Part shown: positions 4,381 through 5,170 of the stretch, piece by piece
Position numbering within the stretch: position 1 is the stretch's first letter
Layout: the number at the start of each line of letters is the position of its first letter
Source: Cyanobacteriota bacterium
Lineage (GTDB): Bacteria; Cyanobacteriota; Cyanobacteriia; SKYG9
Direction: 5' to 3'
Assembly: GCA_025054735.1 (NCBI GenBank)
Contig: JANWZG010000295.1
Location: 1 to 5,170 of the forward strand
Length of the DNA: 5,170 bases
The notes under the pieces: generated by a model
Told to the model about the DNA's origin: nothing
Databases searched by the model: none
The model's input: only the letters and a program-made list of their open reading frames with translations
Made by a program: the position numbers and the translations under genes

Positions 4381-5170
4381 TCAGACCATCGACAGTTCAC
4401 CAATTACTTCTAGGCGTTTGAAGTCTGTGATGCGGAGGTGACGCTCAGCCAGATTTTCAGCAACAGCAGGGGTAATCCATCCCAGTTGGGTTAAGAGATG
4501 GATAGCTGCGGCTGATTTTGCTCGCTTTGAACCATCCATCACCTTGACTACTAATCCTAGCCCTTCACCCACTTTGCCGATGCACTGAATACCTTCAGCT
4601 CCGGCCTTGCTGATTAACTCCCCTTCTGACAACCGCATCAACTCGGTATCAAAGGCCCCATCGGCTGCTACTAAGGCGGGGTAGTAGGTCATGGCTCGCA
4701 CGATGCGCTCTAAATCGAGGTGGTTCCCAGAAGCCAAATGGGCGTAGAGGCTTGCCATCTGGGCTAACTGCATGAAGCAGGTCGGTGCACCACAGTCATC
4801 ACGAGCAATAATAAATTCTTCGGCTGGCATCCGGAGAATTTCAGCAATTCGGCTAAAGATCAGTTGTTGCACTGGGTGACTGCGATGCAAATAGGTGGTC
4901 AGTTCCCAATTACGCTGGCGACATACTGCTAACATGCCTGCGTGCTTGCCAGAACAGTTGTGCTCTAAAGGGCTACGTCTATTTTCTGGAATTGGACAAT
5001 GCAGAGCAGAGGGGTCAATGTCTGCCCGCCAAAGAATGTTGAAGACTTGACGCACCTGCTCCAGGGTGCCGTGGTGAGAGCTACAGATAATTGCCAGGTC
5101 ACGATCGGTCAGGTTAAACCGTTCTAGCGTGCCAGTTGCTGTTACTGCCAACGCTTGAAATGGCTTGAGG
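4381..5170 (-). CDS. Asparaginase II-family protein (5' partial)
   Basis: The family comprises L-asparaginase-like amidohydrolases related to the Rhizobium etli enzyme, distinct from E. coli AnsA/AnsB; the expected reaction is asparagine to aspartate plus ammonia in the cytoplasm. The open frame runs to the window edge, giving 262 visible residues. It begins LKPFQALAVTATG, matching the family's N-terminal KPFQAL motif, so the TTG at 5149-5151 is not the real start; several dozen residues should lie beyond the window. Visible motifs, numbered from the first complete codon, are CSSHHGT (29-35), NCSGKHAGML (71-80), DDCGAP (124-129), SKAGAEG (187-193) and GKVGEGLGLVVKVMDGSKRAK soon after. These conserved Cys, Lys, Ser and Asp positions are intact, so an active enzyme is likely. 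The substrate for cyanobacterial members is inferred from family membership only. It is convergent with the 76-residue gene. Confidence 0.92.
   Translation of the reverse strand, partial: LKPFQALAVTATGTLERFNLTDRDLAIICSSHHGTLEQVRQVFNILWRADIDPSALHCPIPENRRSPLEHNCSGKHAGMLAVCRQRNWELTTYLHRSHPVQQLIFSRIAEILRMPAEEFIIARDDCGAPTCFMQLAQMASLYAHLASGNHLDLERIVRAMTYYPALVAADGAFDTELMRLSEGELISKAGAEGIQCIGKVGEGLGLVVKVMDGSKRAKSAAAIHLLTQLGWITPAVAENLAERHLRITDFKRLEVIGELSMV

Noticed and set aside
5149..5151. TTG as start of the asparaginase-family gene
   Set aside because: The frame continues upstream to the window edge and encodes the family's conserved LKPFQA segment, so the true start lies outside the window.

Overview
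The window looks like chromosomal DNA from a cyanobacterium. Three things support this: a PsbY-type photosystem II peptide, three exact copies of the cyanobacterial HIP1 octamer GCGATCGC in 5.2 kb, and two proteins that resemble conserved cyanobacterial hypotheticals. No mobile element, CRISPR array, tRNA or rRNA is visible. Genus cannot be assigned from this fragment.

Layout, left to right. (1) 1-162 is probably the 3' end of an unrecognised plus-strand gene whose stop codon lies inside a short palindromic repeat. (2) 471-593 is psbY, a 40-residue photosystem II subunit, with a strong Shine-Dalgarno before it and a hairpin after it. (3) 948-1817 is accD, the beta subunit of the acetyl-CoA carboxylase carboxyltransferase, on the plus strand. 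(4) 1818-2025 lies between converging genes and is packed with tandem and hairpin-forming repeats. (5) 2016-3032, minus strand, is a 338-residue protein of unknown function whose last codons overlap the repeat. (6) 3033-3224 is a 192-bp divergent promoter region. (7) 3225-3950, plus strand, is a complete ABC-transporter ATPase of the MacB/LolD/DevA type without an adjacent permease. (8) 4125-4355, plus strand, is a 76-residue protein with one N-terminal hydrophobic segment. (9) 4381-5170, minus strand, is an asparaginase II-family protein cut by the right edge.

The genes do not form a pathway. They are single housekeeping or photosynthetic genes separated by intergenic spacers, the usual dispersed organisation in cyanobacteria. 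AccD needs AccA, AccB and AccC, and the ABC ATPase needs a permease; none of these is in the window.

The most notable non-coding signal is a family of short palindromes with the core GTTCGTAGT. It appears at 143-170 and twice, as a 55-bp tandem duplication, at 1916-2025; a diverged relative may lie at 721-760. The stem sequence differs between locations but stays self-complementary, and in two places it overlaps a stop codon or gene end. I found no convincing evidence of a new multi-gene system.
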